Program-made: the position numbers and the translations under genes | From: an uncultured Aquimarina sp. | GTDB lineage: Bacteria; Bacteroidota; Bacteroidia; Flavobacteriales; Flavobacteriaceae | NCBI GenBank assembly: GCA_947496555.1 | Contig: CANMDH010000007.1 | Coordinates: 62,001-126,000, forward strand | Reading direction: 5' to 3' | Length of the DNA stretch: 64,000 nucleotides | Notes under the pieces: generated by a model | Seen by the model: only the letters and a program-made list of their open reading frames with translations | The model's database searches: none | Told to the model about the DNA's origin: nothing | In this document: positions 62,128 to 64,000 of the stretch, one piece after another | Layout: every line of letters begins with the position of its first letter | Numbering within the stretch: the stretch's first letter is position 1

Positions 62128-62344
62128 TAAAATCTGAAAAAATATTGGTAAATAACAAAATCAAGGACAAATGACATGCAATCTGTTACAAACTACGATC
62201 TCTAACCATTTTAATTAACCCAGGGATCATTTTTCCTGAAATTACAATATAACCTGTTTTTCGTCCCCAAAAATAGGTGTCTGTATAACTAATTTGTTAA
62301 CAAGATTTATCTATTGTAATTATGGAGGAAAATCATATTTATAC

Positions 62345-64000
62345 ATGCAAAAAAGAACGTTACCCTTGGTTATCATTTGTGCTATTTTTTTAGGACTATT
62401 TGTAAATGCACAAAAAAATAGTAAAACGCTTAAACATGTCGAGCCTCCTTTTTGGTGGGTTGGGATGAAAAACTCTAAACTGCAATTACTTGTTCACGGA
62501 GATAAGATTAGTGATTTTAGTGTTGAAGTTACGTATCCTGGCGTTGAGGTAGAGAACACAAACCAAGTAGAAAACCCCAATTATCTATTTGTAAATCTTG
62601 AGATTTCGGAAATTACAAAACCTGGAACATTACCCATTCTTTTTACCAATGGAAATAAAAAGATTAAGTATGAGTATGCATTAAAACCTAGAGTTAAAAA
62701 AGTAAACGAAGGACAAGGAATTGATGCTTCTGATGTTATCTACCTGATCACACCAGATCGATTTGCAAATGGAGATCCATCCAATGATTCTACAGATGAT
62801 ACGATAGAGAAAGTAAATCGGAAAGATGAAAATGGAAGACACGGGGGAGATATCAAAGGAATTTTGGACCATTTCGATTATATCAAGGAGTATGGAATTA
62901 CTACATTATGGTTAAACCCTTTTCAGGAAAATGATCAACCTGCTTATTCGTATCATGGGTATGGGATCTCAGATTTTTATAAAACCGATTCTCGATTTGG
63001 GAATAATCAAGATTTTAAAGCTTTGGTTGATAAAAGCCATGAAAATGGAATGAAAGTAATCATGGACCAAGTGTTTAATCATTGTGGTTCTGGCCATTGG
63101 TGGATGAATGACCTGCCATCAAAAGATTGGTTAAATCAATGGGAAGAGTTTACCTATAGCAATTTTACTACAATTGCGGCCTCAGATCCATATGTTTCAG
63201 ATAGTGATTTTGATCTATTAACCAAAGGATGGTTTGATAAAAATATGCCCGATTTAAATCTGGAGAATAAATTTTTGGAAACCTATATGATCCAAAATTC
63301 TATTTGGTGGGTAGAATATGCCGGGTTAGATGGTATACGAATGGATACGTATCCATATCCCGATCAAGGAGCCATGTCAAACTGGATGCAGGCTTTGACC
63401 AAAGAATATCCGGATTTCTATATGGTAGCTGAAACCTGGGCGAGTAGAACTTCCTACTTATCCTACTGGAATAATGAAAAAAGTAATAGAAATGGATATA
63501 CTCCGCATGTAAATAGTGTAAGCGATTATCCTTTGTACTATGCAATGATTGAAGCATTTGGAAAAGATGGGGACATCTATAAATTATATGAAACTCTGGC
63601 AGAAGATTTCGTTTACGGAAATGCTTATAATAACAAAGTTTTTAATGGCAACCATGATCAGGGACGTATGCTTGGTTTATTAGGTGATGATGTAGACAAG
63701 TTAAAATTAAGTATGGTGTTTACACTCACCACCAGAGGGATTCCTCAACTCTACTATGGAGATGAGATTTTGATGAAGAAAGATAAGCCAGATGGCCAAC
63801 TGCGTGAGGATTTTCCTGGAGGTTGGAAAGGGGATACCCGAAATGCATTTACCGCAAGTGGTAGAACGGATCTGGAAAATGAAGTATTTAACTACGTTAA
63901 AACGATTCTTAATTGGAGAAAAAAAGCAAAATCAGTCCATCAAGGAAAACTTACACACTACAAACCCGATAACAACATATATGTCTACTTCAGGCATACC
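62345..64000 (+). CDS. exported GH13 alpha-amylase/cyclomaltodextrinase-type enzyme (3' partial)
   Basis: 552 codons to the window edge. Signal peptide 1-22 (…FLGLFVNAQ). N-terminal cyclomaltodextrinase-N domain at about 28-118, then the GH13 barrel: DVIYLITPDRFANGD near 129, VIMDQVFNHCG near 239, nucleophile Asp in GLDGIRMDTYPYP near 327, acid Glu in MVAETW near 361, and FNGNHDQGR near 434. It acts on maltodextrins or starch in the periplasm or outside. The C-terminus, which decides whether a T9SS or lipoprotein tail exists, is outside the window. Confidence 0.92.
   Translation, partial: MQKRTLPLVIICAIFLGLFVNAQKNSKTLKHVEPPFWWVGMKNSKLQLLVHGDKISDFSVEVTYPGVEVENTNQVENPNYLFVNLEISEITKPGTLPILFTNGNKKIKYEYALKPRVKKVNEGQGIDASDVIYLITPDRFANGDPSNDSTDDTIEKVNRKDENGRHGGDIKGILDHFDYIKEYGITTLWLNPFQENDQPAYSYHGYGISDFYKTDSRFGNNQDFKALVDKSHENGMKVIMDQVFNHCGSGHWWMNDLPSKDWLNQWEEFTYSNFTTIAASDPYVSDSDFDLLTKGWFDKNMPDLNLENKFLETYMIQNSIWWVEYAGLDGIRMDTYPYPDQGAMSNWMQALTKEYPDFYMVAETWASRTSYLSYWNNEKSNRNGYTPHVNSVSDYPLYYAMIEAFGKDGDIYKLYETLAEDFVYGNAYNNKVFNGNHDQGRMLGLLGDDVDKLKLSMVFTLTTRGIPQLYYGDEILMKKDKPDGQLREDFPGGWKGDTRNAFTASGRTDLENEVFNYVKTILNWRKKAKSVHQGKLTHYKPDNNIYVYFRHT

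Overview
The window is low-GC DNA from a member of the Bacteroidota, almost certainly a marine or environmental Flavobacteriaceae. The grounds are a secreted protease with a type IX (T9SS) C-terminal sorting tail, a PorE-like OmpA protein, GSCFA and LemA/TPM proteins, TAnnTTTG promoter boxes, and the GTCATTCC... and TCGAAG-type interspersed repeats common in this family. The species cannot be read from the sequence alone.

Region 1 (1-17.4 kb, + strand) is the downstream end of an extracellular contractile injection system (eCIS) locus. It opens inside a large effector or spike-associated protein with a C-terminal DNA/RNA non-specific endonuclease-like domain, followed by a SUKH-like candidate immunity protein. 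Next come a giant vWA/PKD protein, three GT-A-like glycosyltransferases, the eCIS tape-measure-family protein, a second giant vWA/PKD paralogue, a peptidoglycan-binding N-acetylmuramidase and the eCIS AAA+ ATPase.

Region 2 (17.4-41 kb) is mostly housekeeping and envelope genes. It holds a kinase-less beta-propeller sensor, a GluR0-like ligand-gated K+ channel, a SPOUT methyltransferase, an Na+/alanine symporter and a PorE-like OmpA protein. It continues with era, der, a 51-codon lanthipeptide-type precursor with its own terminator, the TPM-TPM-lemA-merR-capA-M23 minus-strand cluster, alaS, a GSCFA protein, an aromatic amino-acid hydroxylase, a T9SS-exported serine protease and a META-domain protein.

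Region 3 (41-59.6 kb) is a catabolic island. A TetR regulator is followed by an almost complete aerobic phenylacetate pathway: epoxidase reductase PaaE, subunits PaaA, B, C and D, isomerase PaaG, dehydrogenase PaaH, thioesterase PaaI, thiolase PaaJ, PaaZ, an enoyl-CoA hydratase-like protein and PaaY. The phenylacetate-CoA ligase PaaK is not in the window. Branched-chain 2-oxoacid dehydrogenase E2, branched-chain aminotransferase and a fused E1alpha-beta follow. A near-identical TetR-type operator lies before paaE and before the E2 gene, suggesting one regulon that sends aromatic and branched-chain amino acids to acyl-CoAs.

This island is full of short palindromic repeats, absent from the eCIS part. 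They lie between genes, inside three enzyme ORFs in frame, and on both sides of two small GIY-YIG nuclease genes. The paired arrangement (palindrome, GIY-YIG ORF, palindrome, with similar flanks in both copies) is the best candidate here for an undescribed mobile system. A four-helix-bundle (S23/IVS-like) pseudogene bracketed by CTCAAA repeats is a second small gene-plus-repeat module.

Region 4 (59.6-64 kb) has a TPMT-like methyltransferase, a LytTR response regulator and LytS-type histidine kinase on the minus strand, and divergently the start of an exported GH13 alpha-amylase that runs off the window. No tRNA, rRNA, CRISPR array, transposase or integrase was recognised.
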